Below are positions 8,425 through 14,517 of a stretch of 14,563 nt of DNA, one piece after another (position 1 is the first letter of the stretch; every line of letters starts with the position of its first letter). This DNA is from a bacterium (GTDB taxonomy: Bacteria; UBA6262): the NCBI GenBank assembly GCA_028716025.1, contig JAQUQP010000034.1, positions 1-14,563 of the forward strand. The letters run 5' to 3'. Position numbers and translations under genes: made by a program. The notes under the pieces are model-generated. The model was given only the letters and a program-made list of their open reading frames with translations, was not told where the DNA came from and made no database searches.

Positions 8425-10263
8425 CTAATCCAAACTCTGAGTTATTGTGAATATAAAGTTATTTCCCTTTTCCTTGGCTTCCGCCCAGATCTTACCTTGG
8501 TGCTTTTCGATGATCTGGCGGGTGATATACAGGCCGATGCCTGTCCCCCTGATCTTTTCCGATCCTTCGAGCCGCGAGAATTTCTTGAATAAATATTTTT
8601 GTTGGTCATCTTTGATCGGCGTTCCTTCATTATAAACACTGACCTTAATATGGTCTCGTTCAACAATACCTTCCACGATGATCCGGGCGCCGGGCTGGCT
8701 GTATTTACAGGCATTGCCCAGCAGGTTATCGCACACGATCAGCAGCAGGTTTTTGTCCACTGACAATTTGATACCCGGCAGAACCAGGTTACTAATTTGC
8801 AAGCTCTTTTCCTGTATCTGTTTTTCAAAATGCGCCAGGGCTGGTTTGATAATATCTTCGGCTAGGTCAGCCATGGTACGTTTTATTTCCAGTTCCCCTT
8901 TTTCGATCCGGGAGAGGTCCAGGTAATTCTTGACCATGGTTTCAAAATGGTCCAGGGTGCGGGCCGCTGAATTCATGGCTTTCTGCTGTTTCTCGTTCAG
9001 CGGACCAAGATAGCCTTCCTTAATGGAATAAATATTCATTACGATAGAGCCCAGGATACCTTTTAGTTCATGGGAAACAAATCCGACCAAGTCCAGGTAA
9101 CTTTTATTCAAAGCGGCTAGCTTTTCATTAGTCTCATTAAGATTAGCATCCCGTTCCTGTAATTTTTTAGCCATCTCATTAAATGAATCTGCCAGCTGGT
9201 CCAGTTCGGTGATCTTCGATTCCGCGGTAATGCGATGGTCCAGGTCGCCAGCAGCCAGGGAACTGGTCGCCTCAGTCATCCTGGTGAATGGTTTAGTGAT
9301 CGTGACATCGAGAATGACCGATAGAATAACAGCCAGGATTGTGCCTAGCAGAAGAATAGCTAGGAAAGCCAGCAGAATGTTCCGCCGCATATCGTTAAAT
9401 GGTTTTTCCAGGATGCCAACATATAGAATACCGACTATCTTTCCGTGGATGTTCCGGATGGGTTCATATCCGGTCAGGTACCAGTCTGTCACCACAAATG
9501 CCCGGTCCAGCCAGGACCGGCCACTGCCCACGACATTTTCATATACATTTTCCGAGACCCGGGTACCGATAGCCCGCTTTCCTTCATTATCCAGAACATT
9601 AGTGGCAATCCGGGTATCATCCAGAAAGATAGTGACCGTACCGACCGGTTTCCCGCCATATAACCTGTTCTCAAATACATAATCCCTGATCTTATCCACT
9701 AAAGCGAAATCACAGTTAACTATCTTGCCGCCATAGATTATTCTAGTGACCTTTCCCTGGTCGTCTACCAGCGGCCGGGCATATTCTAAGGCCAAAGCTT
9801 GTTCTAAAACTTTTTTATCACTGGGTTTAGCTAAAGGAGTAAAGCGGACGTCGATCCGACATTTTTTTACTAAGGACAGGTCCAGCTTTCGCAGTTCATC
9901 TTTCTCGATCACCCTGGTGCCGCCAATGCTTTTACCTTGCGCAGCCTGTCTGGCTATTTCACTGGGAACATTATTTCCTTCGCTGGCATTAATAATATAA
10001 AGATAATCAAGCCCTAAGCGGGACTTTAATTCATCCAGGGTAGTGATGTACCGGATAACGGAAAAAGCCTGTTTCATGCTTTCAAGTTCACCCGCATAGA
10101 CCATATGGGCCACTTGCAGATCATTTTTTACCTGTTGTTGGGTCCTTTCAATAATATCCTTTTGAATGACATAATAACCGAGCAAAGCAATAGAAATACC
10201 TAAAACTAATATTACGCTCAGGAAAGAATAAAGGATCTTAGATTTTAGAGTCCTGGTTTCCAT
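8425..10263 (-). CDS. Membrane sensor histidine kinase (Cache-like sensor, HAMP, HisKA, HATPase)
   Basis: The 612-aa protein has a first membrane helix at about residues 10-31 and an extracytoplasmic region at ~32-293 that looks like a double Cache sensor (LDYLYIINASEG; TVTIFLDDTRIATNV; WYLTGYEPIRN; GILYVGILEKPF). A second helix at ~296-319 is followed by a HAMP segment (ITKPFTRMTEATSSLAAGDL), a coiled-coil linker (~350-390), and HisKA with phospho-acceptor His398 (VGFVSHELKG). The catalytic domain follows: N box DNLLGNACKYS (512-522), NEGTPI, F box LFKKFSR and G box GTGIGLY. It begins 26 bp inside the 3' end of rex and is surely co-transcribed with it. No response regulator adjoins it; the nearest is the receiver-only protein at 2320-2718. 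The ligand is unknown. Cache domains usually bind small organic acids or similar solutes. Confidence 0.93.
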   Translation of the reverse strand: METRTLKSKILYSFLSVILVLGISIALLGYYVIQKDIIERTQQQVKNDLQVAHMVYAGELESMKQAFSVIRYITTLDELKSRLGLDYLYIINASEGNNVPSEIARQAAQGKSIGGTRVIEKDELRKLDLSLVKKCRIDVRFTPLAKPSDKKVLEQALALEYARPLVDDQGKVTRIIYGGKIVNCDFALVDKIRDYVFENRLYGGKPVGTVTIFLDDTRIATNVLDNEGKRAIGTRVSENVYENVVGSGRSWLDRAFVVTDWYLTGYEPIRNIHGKIVGILYVGILEKPFNDMRRNILLAFLAILLLGTILAVILSVILDVTITKPFTRMTEATSSLAAGDLDHRITAESKITELDQLADSFNEMAKKLQERDANLNETNEKLAALNKSYLDLVGFVSHELKGILGSIVMNIYSIKEGYLGPLNEKQQKAMNSAARTLDHFETMVKNYLDLSRIEKGELEIKRTMADLAEDIIKPALAHFEKQIQEKSLQISNLVLPGIKLSVDKNLLLIVCDNLLGNACKYSQPGARIIVEGIVERDHIKVSVYNEGTPIKDDQQKYLFKKFSRLEGSEKIRGTGIGLYITRQIIEKHQGKIWAEAKEKGNNFIFTITQSLD

Positions 10264-10894
10264 TGGTTAAGCCGGCCTTTCCTAACGCATTGACATAATA
10301 GATCACATTTTCCAATTCCAGTTCTATGTTGACATTATTAACGACTGTATCTTCGGCGCCACGCAACCTGATGGGAGCAAAGTTAAGCACTCCTTTAATA
10401 CCCGCATCAAGCATCTGGTCAAGCGCCGCCTGGGCAGCAGTATCAGGCACAGCGATAATGCCAACTTTGATCCGACGGTCTTGCACAAAATCTTTCATTT
10501 CCTTTGATGGCAGTATCGGGATCATTGCTTCACGATTCAATTTAGTCGGATCAATATCGAAACAAGCCACTATCTTCATTCCTTCTTTTTCAAAGCCTTT
10601 ATACTTAAGCAAAGCCTTACCCATATGGCCAGCTCCGGCCAGCACTACTTGTTGTATTTCATTCTTACCCAGGATGATATTAATTCTTTCGACCAGTTCA
10701 TCAACTTTATAACCACCCTTTTTATTGCCGGAGATACCAAAAAGCGAAAAGTCTTTGCGCACTTGTGATGAAGTTACCCCTACGGCATCAGCCAGATTAT
10801 CAGAAAAAACTTTGACAAACCCCAATGATTTAAACCGGTTCAAGGCATTCTTATACCGGGAAAGCCTGATCACGCAGTTTTTGGTGGTTATCAT
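10238..10894 (-). CDS. rex: Redox-sensing transcriptional repressor Rex
   Basis: Rex is a dimeric repressor that lets go of DNA when the NADH/NAD+ ratio rises. The 218-aa length is typical. An N-terminal winged helix (about residues 8-75) carries the recognition segment TSSQVRKDFSLFG (41-53) and the wing GNKKGGYKV (57-64). The Rossmann domain follows with GAGHMG (87-92) for the NAD(H) pyrophosphate, the acidic strand end CFDIDP (111-116), VGIIAVPDTAAQ (144-155) and GVLNFAPIRL (168-177). The start ATG has GGAG about seven bases upstream. Its 3' end overlaps the histidine kinase gene. The gene is preceded by a strong Rex operator, so autoregulation is likely. Rex is a known controller of fermentative and hydrogenase genes in anaerobes, which fits both neighbouring hydrogenase blocks. 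Confidence 0.96.
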   Translation of the reverse strand: MITTKNCVIRLSRYKNALNRFKSLGFVKVFSDNLADAVGVTSSQVRKDFSLFGISGNKKGGYKVDELVERINIILGKNEIQQVVLAGAGHMGKALLKYKGFEKEGMKIVACFDIDPTKLNREAMIPILPSKEMKDFVQDRRIKVGIIAVPDTAAQAALDQMLDAGIKGVLNFAPIRLRGAEDTVVNNVNIELELENVIYYVNALGKAGLTNGNQDSKI

Positions 10895-10908
10895 TTAATG
10901 CTCCTTTT

Positions 10909-10915
10909 TTCACAA
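10909..10915 (-). promoter_or_regulatory. Rex half-operator near the rex transcription start
   Basis: TTCACAA on the plus strand (TTGTGAA on the transcribed strand) repeats one arm of the full operator at 10961-10978. It sits close to the predicted transcription start and just upstream of the rex ribosome binding site. No second arm is present at operator spacing, so it could be chance in an A/T-rich leader or an auxiliary site. Confidence 0.35.
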
Positions 10916-10926
10916 TATCTAATATT

Positions 10927-10955
10927 AAAGTAGCATAATAGTATATACTTGTCAA
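10927..10955 (-). promoter_or_regulatory. Sigma-70 type promoter of rex
   Basis: On the minus strand, TTGACA (10955-10950) is a perfect -35 box. After exactly 17 bases comes TACTTT (10932-10927), preceded by TG one base upstream as in an extended -10. Transcription would begin near 10920, giving a leader of about 25 bases to the rex ATG. The transcript would cover rex and the histidine kinase, and possibly read on into the [FeFe] operon. Confidence 0.65.
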
Positions 10956-10961
10956 GTATAT
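10943..10961. promoter_or_regulatory. Second palindrome overlapping the rex -35 box
   Basis: ATATACTTG T CAAGTATAT is a perfect 9-bp inverted repeat around one central base. It covers the -35 hexamer TTGACA and overlaps the outer part of the Rex operator palindrome. It does not resemble a Rex site, so it may be an operator for another regulator, but no family is assigned. Confidence 0.45.
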
Positions 10962-10978
10962 TGTGAATTAAATCACAA
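10961..10978. promoter_or_regulatory. Rex operator
   Basis: TTGTGAATTAAATCACAA matches the known Rex consensus TTGTGA-N6-TCACAA exactly. The symmetry extends outwards to perfect 10-bp arms spanning 10957-10982 (TATATTGTGA and TCACAATATA). It lies five bases upstream of the -35 box of the rex promoter and 30 bp past the end of the HypC-HydE gene. It should make rex and the kinase responsive to the NADH/NAD+ ratio. Confidence 0.85.
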
Positions 10979-11008
10979 TATAAATTAAAAAAATAATCGC
11001 TTTTAGGA

Positions 11009-12310
11009 TCAAAACCTGCCTAAGTCTGTAGGTGCCCGGCCAATAGATTTCAATAGGGAAACTACCTCTGCAATTTGCTTGGCAATAGTTTCATTTTCAT
11101 GGGCCCGGTTAGGATATATAGAATAGAGCTTCCTGTATTCCAATGGAGTAACATTGATCATTACTGAATTTGCTCCGGCTAATAATCCTTTCCTGCGCGC
11201 ATCTGGGCTAATCGTTTCTAAGCCGGTAGTGACCACAACATTAGCTTTTTCCGGGTCAATAAAACGACATAGGGCCAAAACTTTCAATATATCATCTTCC
11301 TGGGGAAGCGGTAATTGGGCTAAGGGAGTTTGCGGATGAGGAATGCACGGCCCAAAACTGAGCATTTCAGAGTTTAGTTCCCGGGCCAGGTATAGGTCAT
11401 TCAGGATATCTTCTTTTGTCTGGCCAGGCAATCCGACCAAGCCACCGGTAACGATCAGGTAGCCAATCCCGGCCGCGTCACGGATCACCTGCAGGCGATC
11501 ATTTAATTCACCGCCGGGATGGATCTTCCGGTATAAATCAGGATTAGAAGTTTCAAAACGCATCAGCAGTCCGCGCGCCCCGGCCTGGTATAATTCCTGG
11601 AGATCTTTCTTTGCCATCTCTCCGAAACTGATGAACACTAAAACAGCGGTGCGGGCTTTTATCTCTTTAATAATACCGGCTAGTTCCCCGGCAGTATAGC
11701 CCCGGTCTTCGCCGCTTTGCAATACTAAGGCCTTAAACCCGTACTTTTCTACTGCCTCTACTGCTGTCTCGATTATTTCCTGGCCAGTCATGCGGTAACG
11801 CTGCAAGCCGGTAACCGAATCCGCGATCCCGCAGTACGCGCAATTACTGCCGCAGTAATTAGAAATTTCGATAATGCCGTGGACGCAGCAGGCATTGCCG
11901 TGATATTTCTGGCGCAGGAAATTCGCGGTTTTGTAAAATAACTGTTTGGAAGAATTATCATCCAAATCCAGTAAATATAAGTATTCTTCCCGGGACAAAC
12001 TTTTTTCAGCAGTCACTTTGTCCAAGATGCGGCCCAGTTCTTTATCCATTCCCTGCTTTTCCAGTTCTACCCTGGAGAGCCGGACATCCAGATCCTGTAA
12101 TTCAAAGAACAGTTCCCGCCACGTGGCTAAAATATCTTCCGCTTCCTGCGGTGATATTTTTTCGATAACAAAGCCGCCCTGGGCATAAATATAATCGCCC
12201 ACAGCCAGGCCGGTCAGTTCATTCAGGGCCTTTTTGCGCTCACCGAAATAATTGACTGTGACGAACTTATCGTCTATAGCTTCTACTTTCCCGGGTATAG
12301 CATAACACAT
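11009..12310 (-). CDS. HypC chaperone domain fused to a HydE-like radical SAM domain
   Basis: This 433-aa protein joins two maturation factors. Residues 1-~75 are a complete HypC domain: it begins MCYAIPGKV with the essential Cys2, continues with the beta-barrel segment VGDYIYAQGGFVIEKI (37-52), and closes with the HypC helix SPQEAEDILATWRELF. Residues ~85-433 resemble HydE: radical SAM CGSNCAYC (Cys153, Cys157, Cys160), LVLQSGEDRG, LVGLPGQT, FGPCIPHPQTPLAQ, LLAGANSVMINVTP, YRKLYSIYP and a tail GRAPTDLG. HypC is known to carry the Fe(CN)2CO unit for [NiFe] enzymes; HydE works on the [FeFe] cofactor. It differs from the ordinary HydE at several sites (MRFET, VTTGLET), so it is a diverged paralogue. 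It lies 64 bp after hypA, with AAGGA about ten bases before the ATG. Domain calls are firm; the joint function is unknown. Confidence 0.93.
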   Translation of the reverse strand: MCYAIPGKVEAIDDKFVTVNYFGERKKALNELTGLAVGDYIYAQGGFVIEKISPQEAEDILATWRELFFELQDLDVRLSRVELEKQGMDKELGRILDKVTAEKSLSREEYLYLLDLDDNSSKQLFYKTANFLRQKYHGNACCVHGIIEISNYCGSNCAYCGIADSVTGLQRYRMTGQEIIETAVEAVEKYGFKALVLQSGEDRGYTAGELAGIIKEIKARTAVLVFISFGEMAKKDLQELYQAGARGLLMRFETSNPDLYRKIHPGGELNDRLQVIRDAAGIGYLIVTGGLVGLPGQTKEDILNDLYLARELNSEMLSFGPCIPHPQTPLAQLPLPQEDDILKVLALCRFIDPEKANVVVTTGLETISPDARRKGLLAGANSVMINVTPLEYRKLYSIYPNRAHENETIAKQIAEVVSLLKSIGRAPTDLGRF

Positions 12311-12349
12311 TCAAATTAATCCTTGTCTTGTTCTAATCCGCGCTATCGT

Positions 12350-12369
12350 ATTCCGAAAATCCGCGGAAT
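12350..12369. repeat. Small hairpin between hypA and the HypC-HydE gene
   Basis: ATTCCG and CGGAAT form a perfect 6-bp stem around an 8-base loop, six bases downstream of the hypA stop. An 8-bp direct repeat AATCCGCG occurs at about 12336 and 12358. No U-run follows on the transcribed strand, so it is unlikely to be a terminator. It might modulate translation of the next gene or RNA stability. Confidence 0.35.
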
Positions 12370-12374
12370 CTTCT

Positions 12375-12617
12375 TCACTCGCAGTCAAATGACAATAATC
12401 GTAATTCTCTCGTCTGGCTGGGCTCAATTACCAATTCAGCCCCGGCCAGGATGGTATCTTTGCCGTGCTCCTGGAAAAAGAACCGTAATACCTCTTCGTT
12501 TATTTCCGTAAAAGTCCCCAGTCGCAGATATATCCTGGTGATCCTGGCGGCTTTTTGTTCTGCTCCTAATTTAAGCAGATCAGCGAAAATATCTTTCACT
12601 AAATGCATTTCATGCAC
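12375..12617 (-). CDS. hypA: HypA-like nickel chaperone, short form without the zinc domain
   Basis: HypA helps insert nickel into [NiFe] hydrogenases. The GTG at 12617 gives MHEMHLVKDIF, restoring the conserved N-terminal Met-His-Glu whose His2 is the known Ni ligand, with GGAGA five bases upstream. An in-frame TTG four codons earlier would bury that His, so I reject it. The 80 residues match the HypA core (ARITRIYLRLGTFTEINEEVLRFFFQ, then a GAELVIE strand). They stop at RELRLLSFDCE, where HypA normally goes on for ~30 residues with two CXXC zinc motifs. Only one Cys remains. The 64 bases after the stop contain no TGT or TGC in any minus-strand frame, so a simple frameshift does not explain the loss. 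It may be a distinct short family or a reduced chaperone. Confidence 0.82.
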   Translation of the reverse strand: MHEMHLVKDIFADLLKLGAEQKAARITRIYLRLGTFTEINEEVLRFFFQEHGKDTILAGAELVIEPSQTRELRLLSFDCE

Positions 12618-12627
12618 GGTGTTCTCC
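12618..12627 (-). promoter_or_regulatory. Ribosome binding site fixing the GTG start of hypA
   Basis: GGAGA at 12627-12623, a five-base spacer ACACC and GTG at 12617. The site fixes a start that puts His at position 2, as the nickel site requires. Confidence 0.7.
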
Positions 12628-12630
12628 AAG

Positions 12631-12742
12631 CAGGTTATCAGAGTATCAGGGTGTCAGGAGGAAGAATATCAGGTCATCAGGTTTTCCCTGATATCCTGTT
12701 TCTCTGATACCCACTACCTGATTTCCTGATTTCCTGATTTCC
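12631..12742. repeat. CCTGAT/ATCAGG inverted-repeat tract
   Basis: The left half (12631-12681) repeats CAGG/ATCAGG units on the plus strand. The right half (12687-12740) repeats the complement CCTGAT. The centre folds as ATCAGG (12676-12681), loop TTTTC, CCTGAT (12687-12692), extended by CAGG/CCTG (12670-12673 with 12695-12698). On the minus strand the right edge holds three tandem copies of the 8-mer GAAATCAG, which run into the 3' end of the protease gene. The tract looks like an intergenic repeat element rather than coding sequence. In RNA it would form an imperfect hairpin that could separate or protect message segments. Confidence 0.7.
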
Positions 12743-13208
12743 GATTTATATATTTAATAATCTCATCTGCTGTCGCTTTTACTTCCCGGGATAATTCTTC
12801 CTTATGTTCCAAGCTTTTCGGTTGGATGCCGATCATGACTGCCTGAGCCGCGGTATCATGCAGTAATAAATGATATACTACCTTTAACGGTACCGCGTGG
12901 GTACTTAAAGAAGCATCCGGGATATGTTCCTGGTCAATGACCCGCGCTTCCCCGGGAATGCCCTGGAAATCAGCGGCATCGATAAAAATGATCTTGGCGG
13001 GATGCAAGCCAATGACCTGCTCGATAACATTTTCCGGGGTGTACCCGGCATTAATTATTTTTCGCTGTTTCGTCTCTCTGATCAGGGGACCGATATACGG
13101 TCCTACACCGTCGTCAGCGCGGAGAGTATTACCGATAGTAATGATGACATTAATACCTGGGATGGTCGTTAGAGCGGAGCAGACTTCAGCGGTTAACGTA
13201 TTTGACAT
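12714..13208 (-). CDS. [NiFe] hydrogenase maturation protease (HycI/HyaD family)
   Basis: This peptidase trims the C-terminus of the [NiFe] large subunit after nickel insertion. The 164 residues contain GNTLRADDGVGP (26-37), FIDAADFQGIPGE (75-87) and STHAVPL (102-108). Asp33, Asp77 and His104 line up with the metal-sensing residues Asp16, Asp62 and His90 of E. coli HycI. The start overlaps the end of the large-subunit gene by 23 bp, and the pairing with a cleavable substrate is direct. The last eight residues (KSGNQEIR) are encoded by the 8-bp tandem repeat at the edge of the neighbouring repeat tract, so the native C-terminus seems to have been extended by the repeat. The family assignment is secure; which named subfamily it belongs to is not resolved. 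Confidence 0.93.
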   Translation of the reverse strand: MSNTLTAEVCSALTTIPGINVIITIGNTLRADDGVGPYIGPLIRETKQRKIINAGYTPENVIEQVIGLHPAKIIFIDAADFQGIPGEARVIDQEHIPDASLSTHAVPLKVVYHLLLHDTAAQAVMIGIQPKSLEHKEELSREVKATADEIIKYINRKSGNQEIR

Positions 13209-14517
13209 TTAAAAAGTGTGCAGAGCAGGAAATGCAAGGGTCATAGGCGCGGACCAGCATTTCCATCATGAGGGTGATCTCTTCTTCGGTCTTATTCAGG
13301 ATTTCCGGCACGAGTTTCTGCATGTCTCTTTCTATATTATTAAGATTTTGTCCTGTGGGAATAATACAATTAGCATTTATTATCTTACCGGTATTGTCAA
13401 TTTCATAATTATGGAAAAGTATGCCCCGCGGCACTTCTACCGCGCCCACCCCATTGCCGGCTTTGACCGGAATAGTGCCTTTTTCATTCAAGCCGACAAC
13501 GATCGCTTCTTCCTGTTTCACGCCGTGTTCCTTGAAATATTCCAGGATAGCGATCGAATCTTCCAGGCAGTGTACGCTTTCCACGGCTTGTGCCACGGTA
13601 TTCAGGTAAGGATTGGTACAGCCAGGTTTAATTTTCAGGAATTCAGCGGCTTTTTTGGCTTTGGGATGCAGCTTGTCATAATTCAGGTTCAACCGGGCCA
13701 GGGCTCCGACCATATAGGACTCACGGCTGGCTTTGGTATGTTTAGCCGAGGAATGCGTAACGATAAATTCATTGGTCAGTTTACGGTAATCTTTTTTATT
13801 CAGCTTCAGCCCGTCGGTGGATCCCAGCTCGCCTTCCATGAGCGGATACTCATCTGTATTATTTATCAGGGCCACGTACTCAGTGGGCCGGGAAAACTCA
13901 GGGAATTTCAAAGCGCCCAGCAACTCGATCGTGGCTTCCATATCCGGTTGCAGGCCTTTCAATATTTCCAGCATGGCATCCAAATCCTTGGGCTGAGGCA
14001 GCTTGGTAAATCCGCCAACGATCGAAGAGATCGGATGGATATGCCGCCCGACCAATATATCACAGACATCATTGCAGTTCTTTTTCATGCGTAAAGCGCG
14101 ACGCACTACGGTATTATGCGTATCGATCAGGGGCACAAAACTTTTCACCCCTAAGAGATCCGGCGCCACCAGCAAATATATATGCAGGATATGGCTATCG
14201 AGCATTTCCTGGTGCAAAAGCAGTTTGCGTAATTTAACTGTTTGCGCGCTGGGAGTGAAACCGAGCGCGTCCTCAGCTGCCAGGATCGATGCCAGGCTGT
14301 GCCCGCAGGCGCAAATACCGCAGATACGGGAAGTAATATGCTGGGCCTCGAAAATTGACCGGCCACGGAGCATCCCTTCAAAGAACCGGGGTGCTTCAAC
14401 AATATCCAGGCGGCATTCTTCCATCTTGCCATCCTTGACATTGACCACGATATTACCGTGGCCTTCCACCCTGGTTAAATATTCAACATTGACTTTAACG
14501 TTCTTACTTGCGCTCAT
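13186..14517 (-). CDS. [NiFe] hydrogenase large (catalytic) subunit, group 3 type
   Basis: The 443-aa protein binds the Ni-Fe site. N-terminal motif RVEGHG (16-21) includes the proton-relay Glu18. L1 is RICGIC (64-69; Cys66, Cys69) followed by CGHSLAS, and L2 is DPCISCSAH (426-434; Cys428, Cys431). The maturation protease would cut after His434, removing the nine-residue FLNVKYVNR; its gene overlaps the 3' end. The length and DPCxSC ending fit the soluble, cofactor-coupled group 3 enzymes (Mvh, sulfhydrogenase or Hox-like); I cannot say which subgroup without alignment. There is no signal peptide, so it is cytoplasmic. GAGGG lies six bases before the ATG. The small subunit and any diaphorase partners must lie upstream, to the right of the window. 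Confidence 0.95.
   Translation of the reverse strand: MSASKNVKVNVEYLTRVEGHGNIVVNVKDGKMEECRLDIVEAPRFFEGMLRGRSIFEAQHITSRICGICACGHSLASILAAEDALGFTPSAQTVKLRKLLLHQEMLDSHILHIYLLVAPDLLGVKSFVPLIDTHNTVVRRALRMKKNCNDVCDILVGRHIHPISSIVGGFTKLPQPKDLDAMLEILKGLQPDMEATIELLGALKFPEFSRPTEYVALINNTDEYPLMEGELGSTDGLKLNKKDYRKLTNEFIVTHSSAKHTKASRESYMVGALARLNLNYDKLHPKAKKAAEFLKIKPGCTNPYLNTVAQAVESVHCLEDSIAILEYFKEHGVKQEEAIVVGLNEKGTIPVKAGNGVGAVEVPRGILFHNYEIDNTGKIINANCIIPTGQNLNNIERDMQKLVPEILNKTEEEITLMMEMLVRAYDPCISCSAHFLNVKYVNR

Noticed and set aside
12350..12369. Hairpin after hypA as a terminator
   Set aside because: The 6-bp stem is not followed by a U-run, and the next gene is functionally linked.
12311..12374. Frameshifted remainder of the HypA zinc domain
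   Set aside because: No Cys codon occurs on the minus strand in any frame across these bases, so the CXXC motifs are absent rather than shifted out of frame.
12618..12629. Upstream TTG start for hypA
   Set aside because: It would add four residues before the conserved Met-His-Glu nickel site and overlap its own ribosome binding site; the GTG at 12617 fits both.
12631..12742. CRISPR array
   Set aside because: The units are only 6-8 bases, in opposite orientations in the two halves, with no repeat-spacer regularity and no cas genes nearby.
13216..14094. Plus-strand open frame of 292 codons
   Set aside because: It lies entirely antisense to the [NiFe] large subunit, whose motifs are unmistakable. 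The translated product shows no recognisable family, and there is no separate promoter or ribosome binding site.
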